From contig CAVVNF010000027.1 of assembly GCA_963749535.1 (NCBI GenBank), forward strand, positions 1-21,982: a stretch of DNA of 21,982 bases, given 5' to 3'. Made by a program: the position numbers and the translations under genes. Below, piece by piece: positions 1-7,302 of the stretch. The notes beneath the pieces are model-generated. The model saw only the letters and a list, made by a program, of their open reading frames with translations, made no database searches and was not told the DNA's origin. This stretch comes from Chersky-299 sp963749535. Its GTDB lineage: Bacteria > Actinomycetota > Thermoleophilia > RBG-16-64-13. How positions within the stretch are numbered: the stretch's first letter is position 1; the number at the start of each line of letters is the position of its first letter.

Positions 1-847
1 GCACCCCCCAGCGCGGGTGGTTGCTCATGACCAGCAGTGGATACTGTCTTGCTCCGCTCGGTGCCGATGGTCTCTTCGTGGCTGACGCCTTTCGGGATCC
101 ACTTGGGCACCGGCGGCCGTTCAGCGTCGTCGGGGAAGTGCTCGACAAGGCCGGTGGAGTAAAACTCGAGCTTGCCGGTGGGTGTCGAGAGGGGATACTT
201 CTCGGGATCTTCATAGAACTTGATGAGCCCGGCGGGCACGCTCTCCCAATCGGGATCCGGCGGGACGACGAAATACTCCTTCTCGTTGAATTCCTCCCAA
301 CTCACGAGGTCGGCGACCCGGGAGATCTCGTAGCCGTATTTGATGATGTCCTCAACCGACCTTCCCCCGGTGTACTCCTCGAGCAGTCCCAGGCGCTCGG
401 CGATCTTGCAGACGATCTCGTAGTCACTCACCGACTCGCCGAGCGACTCGATACACTTGCGCTCGCGCAGGAGGACCTGGAACTGGCCGCTACCGTGCTC
501 GGCGCCGATGTCGTCCTCTTCCAGCTTGGTGTTCACCGGCAGGATGAGGTCGGCTAGGAGAGCGTCGTTCTCCAGCCAAGGGTGCTGGGCCATCATGAAC
601 TCGATGTCGGGATCCCGCATGGCCTTGACGTAGTCGTTGCCGGCATTCCAGCAGGTGATCCACGACGGGGAGTCGGTCCAGACCATGTGGATCTTGGAGC
701 AACCGTCGGCGGGATACTTGTAGTGGACGAACTGGTCTTCGCGCGGGCAAAGCTCAGCTTCGTTACCGTACCAGTCGATCTCCTTCTCGAGGATGGCCTT
801 GGGAACCAGGCACTTCGGGATGAACGACGGGTGGTTGGTCTCGTGGG
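1..847 (-). CDS. AthL-like molybdopterin oxidoreductase, C-terminal part (after frame break, runs off left edge)
   Basis: This is the continuation of the molybdoenzyme that begins at 2137, read in the frame reached by restoring one base at about 845-847. It translates without a stop to base 1 and carries family-like segments: HYKYPADGCSKIHMVW, then ADLILPVNTKLEEDD, then CIESLGESVSDYEIVCKIA, then PTGKLEFYSTGL. From memory, the Pelobacter acidigallici pyrogallol transhydroxylase large subunit has the matching segments HQYEYPAPGYSKIKMFW, ADIILPACTNFERWD, CIEPVGESMSDYEIY and TTGKVEFIATSL in the same order. These belong to the molybdopterin-binding and pre-C-terminal domains. The last (dinucleotide-binding) domain and the stop lie outside the window. 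The piece has no sensible start codon at its own 5' end, so it is not a separate gene. Confidence 0.85.
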
Positions 848-2137
848 CATGCCTCCGGTGTAGGCGGGGAGTATGTTGATGAGACGCTGCGGTCTCGGCG
901 TCGACATCTGCTCCATGAGGTCGAACACGCCCCACTCGATCATCGTGGCCTGGTTGCAGCCCGGTTTGCCCAAGCCCTGCATGCCGAGCAGCATCGGCTG
1001 GAGACGGCCGGGTTCGTGAGCGTAGGGACCGCGGATACCGGGGCCGCCGTTGCCGATGCAGACGGTGGTACGGTTGGAGGCCCAGTCGGAGGCCAGCGCC
1101 TTGATCGTGCGGGCAGGCACCCCACAGATGGGGGAGGCCCACTCCGGCGTCTTGGGGACGCCGTCTTCACGACCCATGACGTAGTCTTCGAACTTGTCGA
1201 AGCCGTAGGCGTGAGTCGCGATGTACTCCTTGTCGTAGGTGCCCTCCTTGATCCACTGGTACGCAATGGCGAGGTAGAGCGCGGCGTCGGTGTTGGGAAG
1301 GACCGGGATCCATTTGTCTCCGTGCACTGCGTTGGCGTAGTTTACGTCCGGCGCTATGTAGATCTGGCGGATGCCCAGGTCGCTCCACCAGTAGCTGATG
1401 CGGCTGGCGAACTGGCCGTTCCAGCCCCACGTGGTGGTCTCCTGGTCGCACCCCCAGAAGAGCAGCAGATCGCTGTTCTTGGAGATGTCGTAGAACACAT
1501 TCGCCACCGGGCACTGTTTGCCGACGGGCTGCATGCCCCAGAAGTGCTTGGCACCCCAGGTCCAGCCTTCCCAGCTGTCGGGGTCGCGCATCTGCAGCGT
1601 GTAGCCCCCCATCAACCGGAGCAGTTTACGTCCGCAGCCGTGGGGCCCGTGGACCGTCTTGTTTTCGCCGTGCTGGTCGCATTCGTAGAGGATGGCGGTA
1701 GTCCCGTATTTCTCTTTGATCCGCAGCATCTCGCCGGTGATGATGTCGAGAGCTTCGTCCCAACTGATGCGCTTGTACTTGCTCACGCCGCGGTTCTGGA
1801 TATTGCGCTCGCCTTTGGGATCGAAGTCCACGCGGAGCATGGGGTAGCGGATACGGGCCGGCGAGTACACCCGCTTCTTGTAGGCGATGCTGAGCGGGGG
1901 AAGATCCATCTGCATATTGGGCTCGAAAGTCTTGCCGCGCGCTTTCATGACCCACGGTTTTATCTGTTCCTTCGTGTACTTCCAGTCGTAGTGCAGGGGC
2001 CGGATGCGGATGATCTTGCCGTCCTTCACGTCTACGCAGGACGAGCCGCACCCGTAAACCACGCCGCACCAACTTATGTCTTTGACGAAGGTCCTCTCCT
2101 CGCCTGACCCTGTGTCCTTAGGGTCTGTTGCAGCCAC
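593..2137 (-). CDS. AthL-like molybdopterin (bis-MGD) oxidoreductase, N-terminal part; true coding to about 847, frameshifted tail
   Basis: This is the large catalytic subunit of a DMSO-reductase-superfamily enzyme, closest by eye to pyrogallol-phloroglucinol transhydroxylase (AthL). It is probably cytoplasmic, since no twin-arginine signal is visible. The start is GTG at 2137, behind AAAGGGGG. Residues 186-194 read PDSWEGWTW. In AthL the same stretch supplies Asp174 and the molybdenum ligand Ser175, which here are D187 and S188. H156 (DQHGE) aligns with AthL His144. Three cysteines near the N-terminus (C24, C30, C34) recall the Cys motif of relatives such as acetylene hydratase, but no fourth cysteine occurs at the expected distance, so a [4Fe-4S] cluster is doubtful. 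After TGGMP the reading becomes Arg/Ser-rich nonsense until the stop at 593, while the next frame continues the family sequence. The substrate is unknown: aromatic hydroxyl transfer or dehydroxylation is an inference. The small ferredoxin-like subunit of such enzymes is not in the window. Confidence 0.9.
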   Translation of the reverse strand: MAATDPKDTGSGEERTFVKDISWCGVVYGCGSSCVDVKDGKIIRIRPLHYDWKYTKEQIKPWVMKARGKTFEPNMQMDLPPLSIAYKKRVYSPARIRYPMLRVDFDPKGERNIQNRGVSKYKRISWDEALDIITGEMLRIKEKYGTTAILYECDQHGENKTVHGPHGCGRKLLRLMGGYTLQMRDPDSWEGWTWGAKHFWGMQPVGKQCPVANVFYDISKNSDLLLFWGCDQETTTWGWNGQFASRISYWWSDLGIRQIYIAPDVNYANAVHGDKWIPVLPNTDAALYLAIAYQWIKEGTYDKEYIATHAYGFDKFEDYVMGREDGVPKTPEWASPICGVPARTIKALASDWASNRTTVCIGNGGPGIRGPYAHEPGRLQPMLLGMQGLGKPGCNQATMIEWGVFDLMEQMSTPRPQRLINILPAYTGGMPTRPTTRRSSRSAWFPRPSSRRRSTGTVTKLSFARAKTSSSTTSIPPTVAPRSTWSGPTPRRGSPAGMPATTTSRPCGIPTSSS

Positions 2138-2200
2138 TCTGGCCCCCTTTCCTGGCTCACATGCCGTCGGTGCCGGCTAGCGGAGCCCGGCTTGAACGCT

Positions 2201-2232
2201 GGCTAAGTTGGTTAGGGCTAACCAACTTAGCC
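2201..2232. promoter_or_regulatory. Perfect 15+2+15 bp palindromic operator before the molybdoenzyme gene
   Basis: The left arm GGCTAAGTTGGTTAG (2201-2215) and the right arm CTAACCAACTTAGCC (2218-2232) are exact reverse complements around a GG spacer. The right arm begins one base downstream of the predicted -10 box, so the palindrome covers the transcription start. A bound repressor there would block transcription of the molybdoenzyme gene. The TetR-family gene immediately upstream (2522-3175) is the obvious candidate to bind it. The palindrome has no T-run and lies upstream of the gene, so a terminator is unlikely. Confidence 0.8.
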
Positions 2233-2233
2233 C

Positions 2234-2262
2234 ACTCTAGACTCGCGCCAACCACGTGTCAA
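2234..2262 (-). promoter_or_regulatory. Sigma-70-type promoter of the molybdoenzyme gene
   Basis: On the minus strand a perfect TTGACA (-35, 2257-2262) is followed after exactly 17 bases by TAGAGT (-10, 2234-2239; four of six consensus bases). The transcription start would fall at about 2227, inside the palindrome, giving a leader of roughly 90 bases before the GTG at 2137. Confidence 0.65.
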
Positions 2263-2521
2263 GACAGACTTCGAGCCGCCTGCGTAGGCGACAGGAAAAG
2301 CCGCTAAGGCGCCGCCTCCACGATGACAAAAGGTGAAGAGCAAGCATCAGGTCGCCTGAGTCAGGCCAGAAGAGGCCTCGGTGTGGAACCCCTCGGCGGG
2401 CGACGTTGCTGGGGAGCGCGACGCCCCGGCGAGGAGCGACTAGTGAGAAACCACTCAGTGAGGGCGGGTTGACGCCCGGCCGGTCAGAAGGGGTCGGGCG
2501 GCGCGAAGCACGCGCTCGCTT
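2240..2521. other. Intergenic stretch between TetR stop and the molybdoenzyme promoter
   Basis: Apart from the -35 box at its low-coordinate edge, I see no gene, riboswitch consensus or convincing terminator here. It is GC-rich with short imperfect repeats only. A molybdenum-cofactor riboswitch is unlikely because the stretch lies mostly upstream of the predicted transcription start. Confidence 0.5.
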
Positions 2522-3175
2522 CTACGACCGATCCGCGGCTCTCTCGGGGACGGCGATATCCTGAAGGATTCGGCCGAACATGTCGGCGGATGTCTTCTCG
2601 ATGCTCTCCTGGTCCAACTCACTGAGGTAGCTCAGATCCTCCCACCAGATCCACGCGTATAGTTGTGAGACGACGAGCTCGGTGTCCGCGTCCGCCCGCA
2701 CGCTGCCTTGCCTCTTGCCTTTCTCCAAAAGGTTCGCGAAAGTATCCATCAGCTGGCGGTGGGTTCTATCCACGTGTGCCCGGACCCGATCATCGGGGAC
2801 CCAGACGTGGAACTGCAGCATAGGCGCATTAAAGCCCGCGATGTCCTTGGAGAACAAGCGCGCGTGCGATTCCCCAATCTTCTGGAACCGGACAAGGATC
2901 GAGGAGTCGTCGAACGACTCGATCCAGTCGAATACCTTCCGCGCGAGCAGGTCGTGCGCGGCGATAAGGATGTCGTCCTTGCTCGCGAAGTGCTTGTAGA
3001 GTGCGGCGTCGGAAATGCCGATGACAGTGGCTATCCTTGACAGAAAGACGCCCTGGATCCCGTGCTTGGCCACCAGTTCCAGCGCAACCCGCGTGATCTG
3101 CGCTCGTCTGTCCGCGGTTCGCGCCCGCACTTGCACCCGCGGCGGTTCCGGCACTGCGCCGCCGGGGCTACGCAC
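2522..3175 (-). CDS. TetR/AcrR-family transcriptional regulator
   Basis: This is a DNA-binding one-component regulator. An N-terminal helix-turn-helix reads from TADRRAQITRVALELVAKHG through IGISDAALYKHFASKDD, the typical TetR pattern ending in a Y-K-H-F recognition region, followed by an all-helical ligand-binding domain. The open frame extends to a TTG at 3352, but those extra 59 residues are Pro/Arg/Ala-rich and unlike the family. GTG at 3175 gives 217 residues, close to the usual length of about 200. Other in-frame GTGs follow within 50 bases, and none has a strong ribosome site, so the start is uncertain. The gene lies just upstream of, and co-directional with, the palindrome-controlled molybdoenzyme gene. 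Its likely role is substrate-responsive repression of that enzyme, which is inference from position. Confidence 0.88.
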   Translation of the reverse strand: MRSPGGAVPEPPRVQVRARTADRRAQITRVALELVAKHGIQGVFLSRIATVIGISDAALYKHFASKDDILIAAHDLLARKVFDWIESFDDSSILVRFQKIGESHARLFSKDIAGFNAPMLQFHVWVPDDRVRAHVDRTHRQLMDTFANLLEKGKRQGSVRADADTELVVSQLYAWIWWEDLSYLSELDQESIEKTSADMFGRILQDIAVPERAADRS

Positions 3176-3257
3176 GGTATGTTTCGGGCGCTCGTTGCCC
3201 AACTGTTCTCCCGTCCAAGGGATTGCTGGATCAGTCTCAGCAGTATGCCCGCTCAGC

Positions 3258-3521
3258 TTAGCCCGGGCAAGCAGAAGTGGTCGCAAGGCGGCAGGCGCCG
3301 GACCGCGACCTGGTGACTTGGCCGCGCTCAGTGTGAGTACGACATCGGTCAAGCGGACGCCGAAGAGCTAAAGCCTGCTGAGACGTGCGCCCTGGCATGG
3401 GGATCGGTGAACCGTCACGTGCGAGAGACTGTATTCCGAAGTCTTCGCCGGGAGTGAAGCGCTGTTTCAGTGATTCCTCGGCAGCATGGGAGAGCAACAA
3501 CTCCTCCAGCACCTCGATCAT
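3258..3521 (-). CDS. Possible small protein coupled to the CoA-binding gene (doubtful)
   Basis: An ATG overlaps the preceding stop as TAATG (shared base 3521), the arrangement expected for translational coupling. The first 30 or so residues (MIEVLEELLLSHAAEESLKQ...) form a plausible amphipathic helix. The second half turns Arg/Ser/Thr-rich with no family resemblance, so the frame may be partly or wholly fortuitous. Together with the gap to the TetR start, this is the only content I see in 3176-3520. Confidence 0.25.
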   Translation of the reverse strand: MIEVLEELLLSHAAEESLKQRFTPGEDFGIQSLARDGSPIPMPGRTSQQALALRRPLDRCRTHTERGQVTRSRSGACRLATTSACPG

Positions 3522-3955
3522 TACCTCTTGAGAAGGCCGAATACCTTCCAAACCCCACGATGGAAGCGGTGGACCGACTGGACAGGCTCCGCGTACATGA
3601 GGACGCACGCCCCGTGGATGAGAGGGACACCCTTTTCTTCACACAAGGCTATGGCCTCTTTCGAATCACAACCACTTTGCAGCCACAAGCGTGGAATACC
3701 GGCTTCAATGGCTTCCCTGACTGCAGCTTCGCACTCGCTCCGAGGAACGTTGATTATGGCCCCCTCGACCGCGTCCTTCACGTCCTCAAGCGTCGGGTCG
3801 GAGGCGGCGGCGTTCAGATAGACGACAGAGATTTCGTAGCCCTTCGGGGCCAATTCTTTGTTCATGTCGCCCATTACGGGAGTCTGTGCGGAGAGACGGA
3901 CAAGCGCGAGTTTCTTGTGGCTCAGGAACTCATCGGTCGTCATCGTGGCGGGCAT
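3521..3955 (-). CDS. CoA-binding (YccU-like, Rossmann-type) domain protein
   Basis: This is a 144-residue single-domain protein of the CoA_binding family (succinyl-CoA ligase alpha N-terminal fold). ATG at 3955 is chosen because AAAGGAGTG precedes it at a good distance; the upstream extension to 4003 has no such site. The C-terminal half carries the family core: INVP, IPRLWLQSGCDSKEA and GVPLIHGACVLMY, matching the usual vwlQ-G-s-ea-G-Ci pattern. The N-terminal glycine-rich loop is poorly conserved (RLSAQTPVMGDM), so nucleotide or CoA binding is uncertain. The exact role of this family is not known. It is transcribed alone or ahead of TetR, from the promoter at 4089-4117. Confidence 0.8.
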   Translation of the reverse strand: MPATMTTDEFLSHKKLALVRLSAQTPVMGDMNKELAPKGYEISVVYLNAAASDPTLEDVKDAVEGAIINVPRSECEAAVREAIEAGIPRLWLQSGCDSKEAIALCEEKGVPLIHGACVLMYAEPVQSVHRFHRGVWKVFGLLKR

Positions 3956-4063
3956 TATGACGACACTCCTTTCTGATCGGCTGCTGGAAAGAGGATGTTT
4001 CAACTGGCAATCGGCATGTGCCGGAACGGTTCGCGACCAGACCGAATTGGAAGTCGCATGCCC

Positions 4064-4081
4064 GTCTTCTCAAGCGAAGAC
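4064..4081 (-). other. 6-bp hairpin at the predicted 5' end of the CoA-binding mRNA
   Basis: On the minus strand GTCTTC, a six-base loop, then GAAGAC form an exact stem beginning a few bases after the predicted transcription start. It could protect the 5' end or be an operator. A second weak pairing (GGCATG with CATGCC) is possible further into the roughly 127-base leader. Confidence 0.4.
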
Positions 4082-4088
4082 CGCTCAG

Positions 4089-4117
4089 ACTGTATATGCC
4101 GACCTTTCGCCCGTCAA
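4089..4117 (-). promoter_or_regulatory. Promoter of the CoA-binding protein gene
   Basis: On the minus strand TTGACG (4112-4117) is followed after 17 bases by TACAGT (4089-4094). An overlapping TATACA at 15-base spacing is a weaker alternative. The rest of 3956-4310 holds the structured leader and, beyond 4117, nothing I can identify. Confidence 0.55.
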
Positions 4118-4310
4118 GCGCAGAAGGCGGGCAGCAGTACACGTCCACCGACAGCGCATGTCATTGATCGGGGCCATCCCGTTAGTACCGGCACGGACAG
4201 CTATCGCTGAGTCGTGTCTGAGCCGCCGGATGAAGATCGAGCGCCCACGTGAGGTAGTGCCAACGACGAGCTTGGCTGCCTCAACGCCATCGCCCTCTCG
4301 GCCGCACCCA

Positions 4311-5837
4311 TCAGCTGCCCAGGCTGGAGCGCAGGTCGACGATCCGCTGCAGTGAGGCTTGGAACGCCGACTGGTCCAGCGCGCCGCCCAGATAACCACT
4401 CTCCAGCCCGTCCATGGCCTGCTCGCCTTGAGAGACGTCTTGTGACGCGCACAGGATGAGATCCATGCCCGCCCCGGCGGCCAACACCGCGCGCTGCTGG
4501 GTCGTCCCGAAGGCCTGTAAGGCCCCAGCGCCGAGAGAGTCGGTGATGGTTACACCCTGGAAGTGGAGCTGCTCCCGGAGTTGGCCTTGGACTATGGTGG
4601 AGGACAGCCCAGCCGGCCGGCTGGCGTCAAGCGCCGGGTAGGTCGCCCAGGACACCATGACCAGGCGAACCCCGGCCGCGATGGCCGCCTTGTAGGGCAA
4701 CTCGTCGACCGTGCTGAGCGATTGCCGCGAGACGTTCAGAGTGACGGGCGCCGCGTCGGTGTCCTGGGAGACGGTGGCCGCGCCTAGGCCGGGAAAGTGC
4801 TTGGCGGTGGCCGCAACCCCCGCTTCTTGCTCCGCCTTGATGAAATCCGCGCCTAAGGCGGACACGACGGCCGGGCTCTTGCTGTATGAGCGGCCGTACT
4901 GGTCGTCGAAGCCGCCGGTCTGGCGGTAAACATCAAGCACGGGCGCCAGGTTAAGGTTCATGCCTACCGCGCGCAGGTTGAGAGCGGCGCCGCTGCCGGC
5001 CTCAGTGGCCTGGGTAGCGGGGTCGGCCGAGAGGCCGATCTGCTTTTCGGAGAGCAGCGGCGCGCCCGAGAGCCGGCGGATCTGCCCACCCTCCTGGTCG
5101 GTCATCAGCAGCAGCGGCGCCTGCACCGGATTGTCGGGGCTGGCTTCAGCCTCGTCAAGGGTCTTTATGACCGCCCGGATCTGCGCGTCACTGGAGATGT
5201 TGTCGGCGAAGAAGACGACCCCGGCGGCCTCACCATGGCTGATCAGGGAGAGGAGACTGGCCGGTGGCGTGAGCCCTGGGTAGCTGTAGATCACCCGCTG
5301 ACCGGCCGCCTGCATGGGCGACAGCGGGGCGGCAGTGACCTGGATGGCATCGACATCGATGTTGGCGCCCTTGGCTACTGGTCTCTTGAGTCCCGTCCAG
5401 GCGACTGTCACGGTGTGGGAGCCGAAAGCAAGGGTGCCTGTTCCCCATACCTTTTGCTGCCACTGGGTCGTCGCGCTGTAAAGATCGACCGTGCCTATGC
5501 TCTTTCCATCCAGCGTAACCTTGGCTTTGCCGTACAGGGGGGATCTTTTGGCGATCCACGAGAGATGGGTGCCGGTGAAGCGGATAGTCACCGACGATCC
5601 CGGGGAATCGGCGAAGGCGAAGCTCCCGCCGGAGGCCGAGACGGTGGAGACGGTCGTCCAAGGGCCGGAGTACGTGAGCCTGGAATCGGCCTGCTCGTAG
5701 CGAACGACAGCGGTTAAAGCCGGCGCACTCGCTGCGAAGGCCGGAGCGGTACTAAACGGTGTCGCGGATGCGACCGCCAAGATACCCGCGAGAGCGACGA
5801 ACAGGCGCGCGGTAACAAACACTCGGTCTGTGAACAC
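4311..5837 (-). CDS. Secreted glycoside hydrolase family 3 protein (NagZ-like) with N-terminal beta-sandwich module
   Basis: This is a 508-residue exported enzyme. GTG at 5837 follows AAGGAGG closely and opens a signal peptide (hydrophobic core about residues 8-25, cleavage near PAFAA-S, 33-37); the open frame upstream to 5987 looks non-coding. Residues about 47-168 form a module (YEQADSRLTYSGPW ... GANIDVDAIQV) like the jelly-roll, probably glycan-binding, domain I associate with actinobacterial surface proteins. The GH3 barrel follows, with TDQEGGQIRRL (246-256), AKHFPGLG (345-352) and ITDSLGAGAL (431-440), whose Asp433 is the expected nucleophile. The Asp-His loop that supplies the acid/base in NagZ (the D-S-H motif after KHFPGHG) is replaced by AATVSQDTDAAPV. 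It may act on cell-wall or exopolysaccharide N-acetylhexosamine, or be catalytically altered. Confidence 0.9.
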   Translation of the reverse strand: MFTDRVFVTARLFVALAGILAVASATPFSTAPAFAASAPALTAVVRYEQADSRLTYSGPWTTVSTVSASGGSFAFADSPGSSVTIRFTGTHLSWIAKRSPLYGKAKVTLDGKSIGTVDLYSATTQWQQKVWGTGTLAFGSHTVTVAWTGLKRPVAKGANIDVDAIQVTAAPLSPMQAAGQRVIYSYPGLTPPASLLSLISHGEAAGVVFFADNISSDAQIRAVIKTLDEAEASPDNPVQAPLLLMTDQEGGQIRRLSGAPLLSEKQIGLSADPATQATEAGSGAALNLRAVGMNLNLAPVLDVYRQTGGFDDQYGRSYSKSPAVVSALGADFIKAEQEAGVAATAKHFPGLGAATVSQDTDAAPVTLNVSRQSLSTVDELPYKAAIAAGVRLVMVSWATYPALDASRPAGLSSTIVQGQLREQLHFQGVTITDSLGAGALQAFGTTQQRAVLAAGAGMDLILCASQDVSQGEQAMDGLESGYLGGALDQSAFQASLQRIVDLRSSLGS

Positions 5838-6208
5838 AGTCCTCCTTATCCTCTCCTTCTCGAGGTCCACTCTTGGTCTTGTTGGCCCATCCCTATACAC
5901 GCCGCAGGATCCGCTTTCCTTGACACGGGAAACGAACTTCTGGCCCGGCCGACAGCGACGGCGAAAGAAGCAAGGGCAGCCACCCACACCATGGCACCAT
6001 GGTAATCAAGGAAAACAGCGCGTGAACGGGCTTGTCGCTGACGTCCAATCCAGCCGTGATCTGAGCTTGACCGCTGCTGGCACCACTCTGGTTGGTTCCC
6101 ATTCAAAAGCCGGTTATCGGATCTACCTAACCCTAGATGGTTGATGTCGGCCTTCTCATTCCATCTAAGTGGTGTTCGGGGTGGGCGAGTCATGTGGAGG
6201 CTCCACGG
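5838..6208. other. Intergenic leader region upstream of GH3 with a 16-bp palindrome
   Basis: The stretch contains ACCATGG-CA-CCATGGT at 5988-6003, an exact 7+7 bp inverted repeat around two bases that could be an operator. A short palindrome GTGGAG-G-CTCCAC lies at 6193-6205, just after the deacetylase stop. A TATAGG near 5895 on the minus strand is a possible -10 without a good -35. I see no riboswitch consensus or gene. Confidence 0.4.
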
Positions 6209-7207
6209 CTAGAGGGTAGAGGCCACTCCCAGACCAACTTCAAAGCCCTTCATGCTCTCCATGCCTCCAACGTGGACTCGCGGCCAGGAAAAGGCCGAGC
6301 CTGGAGCCAGCATTCTATCCTGATGAGTGGTGACCGCCATCAAATAGCCGGCAGCCCTAGTGGCATCAATGACCCGCTGGTCGTAATGGCCAAAGGGATA
6401 CGAGAGCAGGAGCGGAACGCGACCAAGCTGCATGTGAATAGCTTCCCGGGACTGGGTGAGTTCCGCGCGAAGCGCCGTCGCGGTCACCTTAGTGAGGTCG
6501 GCGTGTCGGGCGGTGTGCGATTCGATAGCCATGCCGTTCAACTGCATGGCCCGAAGCTGGTCCCAGGACATGGTGTTCGATCCACCAACGAAACCGGTGA
6601 TCACAAAGAAGGTGGCCACAAAGTGGTGCAAACGCAGAATGGGGAAGGCCACCGTGTAGTCATCCAAGCCTCCGTCATCGAAGGTGAGAGCCACGGGCTT
6701 TGCGGGCAACGAAACCAAGCCGGCCATGGCAGCATAGACCTGCTCCAAGGTCACAGTGTGATAACCATTCTTCGCCAAGAAATCCATCTGTAGCTCAAAC
6801 GCTTTCGTGCGCACGGTGAGGCCGCCCGCGTCAGGTCCCAAGACTGGAGGTGCATCGTCGACATAGTGGTACATGAGGATGGGAACGCTCATTGCCTTTG
6901 CGTGTGCCGGCAGAGACGACGGGAGCTGAAGCAAGCTCTGGGTTGAGAAGACCCCTGTAGCGGTCGGACCAGCAGTGAGGCCACTGGTGCTCGCCAACAT
7001 GTGAGCGGCGTCAGCGAGGCTGGTACCGGCTCGAGCCGGTGTGTCTCGATCTCGTGCTTGCGCCCCGAACAATGAGATTGCGGCGGCACTGAGCACGGCC
7101 AGCCCAACCAAGCCAGCCATGACCCACAGCCAGCGACGCGCCACGGGCCGACCGGGTCCCGGGGGGCGCGATACAGGTGGCTTTGAGCCGTCATCTTGCC
7201 GAGACAT
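6209..7207 (-). CDS. Membrane-anchored polysaccharide deacetylase (NodB/CE4 domain)
   Basis: This protein is predicted to remove acetyl groups from N-acetylated cell-surface polysaccharide outside the membrane. It has 332 residues: a basic proline-rich cytoplasmic start, one membrane segment (about 27-48), a linker, then the NodB domain from about residue 108. The metal-binding motifs are visible: TFDDGGLDDY (175-184, catalytic base and metal Asp at 177-178), SHTARH (230-235, the two metal histidines), SYPFGHYD (269-276, motif 3) and WPRVHV (308-313). The ATG at 7207 follows AAGGGGG at about ten bases. It lies 95 bases downstream of the O-antigen-ligase-like gene on the same strand, so the two probably form a small envelope-polysaccharide operon. 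Confidence 0.9.
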   Translation of the reverse strand: MSRQDDGSKPPVSRPPGPGRPVARRWLWVMAGLVGLAVLSAAAISLFGAQARDRDTPARAGTSLADAAHMLASTSGLTAGPTATGVFSTQSLLQLPSSLPAHAKAMSVPILMYHYVDDAPPVLGPDAGGLTVRTKAFELQMDFLAKNGYHTVTLEQVYAAMAGLVSLPAKPVALTFDDGGLDDYTVAFPILRLHHFVATFFVITGFVGGSNTMSWDQLRAMQLNGMAIESHTARHADLTKVTATALRAELTQSREAIHMQLGRVPLLLSYPFGHYDQRVIDATRAAGYLMAVTTHQDRMLAPGSAFSWPRVHVGGMESMKGFEVGLGVASTL

Positions 7208-7302
7208 GTCCGGCTAGCCCCCTTCAGCGGTTGCGGCGGTCCTACCGGCCAAGCTTCCCAGCCATGGGTACCCTCGTGCACGTCCGGTTGGAGCTGGAGT
7301 TC

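Noticed and set aside
1016..2107. 363-codon plus-strand open frame
   Set aside because: It is antisense to the molybdoenzyme, whose conserved motifs are unmistakable; the plus-strand translation has no family resemblance and is a GC-rich shadow.
4275..4305. GGCGATGGCGTT on the minus strand, like the start of a fluoride riboswitch
   Set aside because: The following conserved segments of that riboswitch are missing and the site lies downstream of a stop codon, not before a fluoride-related gene.
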